6,307 nt of DNA from Acidobacteriaceae bacterium (lineage in GTDB: Bacteria > Acidobacteriota > Terriglobia > Terriglobales > Acidobacteriaceae), in NCBI GenBank assembly GCA_030040175.1, contig JASHUF010000026.1, positions 1 through 6,307 on the forward strand, given 5' to 3'. The notes under the pieces were generated by a model. The model was not told the DNA's origin and did no database searches. It saw only the letters and a list, made by a program, of their open reading frames with translations. Position 1 is the stretch's first letter. Every line of letters begins with the position of its first letter. Below are positions 5,757-6,307 of the stretch, piece by piece. The position numbers were made by a program, and so were the translations under genes.

Positions 5757-5762
5757 GAGGAG
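5757..5762 (+). promoter_or_regulatory. Strong ribosome-binding site before the TTG start at 5770
   Basis: GAGGAG is followed by 7 nt (TCTGAAC) and then TTG at 5770. This is near-ideal spacing and the best Shine-Dalgarno in the window. It outweighs the in-frame GTG at 5749, whose upstream GAGGG abuts the start. No clear -35/-10 pair was found in the 103-bp divergent gap (5667-5769). Confidence 0.6.
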
Positions 5763-5769
5763 TCTGAAC

Positions 5770-6307
5770 TTGAGATCCCGTTCAGTTTTTTCCGTCGTGT
5801 TTGCCCTTCTCATAACCGTGCCCTCCTGCGTTCAGGCACAGCCGGCTCCATCGCCGCCCTCTGAACAGGCTGCGCCCGATCTTCCCCTCGTTTACAGAAA
5901 TTCGCAGTACGGCTTCTGCTTCCGGCTGCCGGAAAGCTGGAAGGGCTACTCGATCCTGGCGCGTTCGTGGAGCGGATCGGCGAGGGACAACTCCGGAGCA
6001 GAGATGGAGGGGCCGGAGCTGGTTTTGCGCAATCCCAACTGGACCGAAGCCGCCCCCTGGGCAGACATTCCCATCATGATCTTCACCACGGCACAGTGGA
6101 AGCAAGCAGCCAAGGGCGGGTACACCTTCAGCGCCGCGCCCATCGGCCCCGGCGAGATCGCGCACAACCGGCGTTACGTGTTCGCCCTGCCCGCGCGGTG
6201 GAACTACTATATGGCCAACGGCGTCGAGGAGGCCGGGCAGCTCATTCAGGAGAAAGCCCTCGAGGCGCCGTGTGCCGTGCCCAAAGCCCGCGCATCCGCG
6301 CCCGCCG
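5770..6307 (+). CDS. Exported protein of unknown function, 3' end beyond window
   Basis: The frame is open from TTG 5770 to the right edge (179 residues, incomplete). The first residues form an export signal: MRSRS, a hydrophobic core (VFSVVFALLITV), then PSCVQAQ. Cleavage could be by signal peptidase I after VQA, or the VPSC at 17-20 could act as a weak lipobox for a lipoprotein. A Pro/Ser-rich stretch (25-40) follows, then a folded-looking domain beginning VYRNSQYGFCFRLPESWKGY, with GPELVLRNPNWTEAAPW, DIPIMIFTTAQWK, FSAAPIGPGEIAHNRRYVFAL and PARWNYY. The YGF-x-F-x-LP-xxWKGY opening resembles small secreted hypothetical proteins that I recall but cannot name. The last residues are Ala/Pro-rich. 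It diverges from the hydrolase gene with a 103-bp gap. Codon use and the clear signal peptide make it a real gene although it starts with TTG. Confidence 0.85.
   Translation, partial: MRSRSVFSVVFALLITVPSCVQAQPAPSPPSEQAAPDLPLVYRNSQYGFCFRLPESWKGYSILARSWSGSARDNSGAEMEGPELVLRNPNWTEAAPWADIPIMIFTTAQWKQAAKGGYTFSAAPIGPGEIAHNRRYVFALPARWNYYMANGVEEAGQLIQEKALEAPCAVPKARASAPA

Noticed and set aside
4548..5864. 438-residue plus-strand open frame
   Set aside because: It runs antisense across the whole metallo-hydrolase gene, which has clear metal-binding motifs on the minus strand, and overlaps the start of the exported-protein gene in another frame. Its translation has no recognisable domain.

Overview
The window looks like ordinary chromosomal DNA from a GC-rich bacterium. 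Acidobacteriota is my best guess. This rests on overall protein character (a GpmA close to the E. coli type, a long membrane-fused spermidine-synthase-like protein, an orphan zf-HC2 membrane protein, a YycJ-type metallo-beta-lactamase-fold protein) and on short dispersed-repeat-like motifs that I remember from such genomes. The assignment is inference and was not searched. No plasmid, phage, transposase, CRISPR array, rRNA or tRNA was found.

Layout. Positions 1-317 are mostly non-coding and contain several inverted repeats, with a possible gene tail at the left edge. gpmA lies on the minus strand at 318-1067, with a perfect TATAAT -10 box upstream. A roughly 450-bp divergent gap (1068-1517) follows; it holds the gpmA promoter and several inverted repeats but no convincing gene. 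On the plus strand, 1518-3809 encodes a 763-residue protein: a duplicated polytopic membrane region fused to a spermidine-synthase/methyltransferase-like domain. It converges on a small minus-strand gene (3915-4382) encoding a zf-HC2 zinc-finger protein with two membrane helices. A strong 14-bp stem terminator at 3868-3897 sits between them. A roughly 300-bp gap (4383-4685) separates that gene from a minus-strand metallo-beta-lactamase-fold gene (4686-5666) with an unusual acidic insertion. Last is a divergent plus-strand gene starting at a TTG (5770), encoding an exported protein that runs off the right edge.

How they relate. These look like independent single-gene units, not one operon. gpmA is central glycolysis. 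The other four are envelope, regulatory or poorly characterised proteins with no evident shared pathway. I do not see a clear new multi-gene system. The observations most worth following are the internally duplicated membrane/aminopropyltransferase-like fusion, the acidic insertion in the YycJ-like protein, the orphan zinc-finger membrane protein with its long structured upstream region, an 18-bp near-palindrome at 4661-4678, and the easily missed TTG-started exported protein at the right edge.
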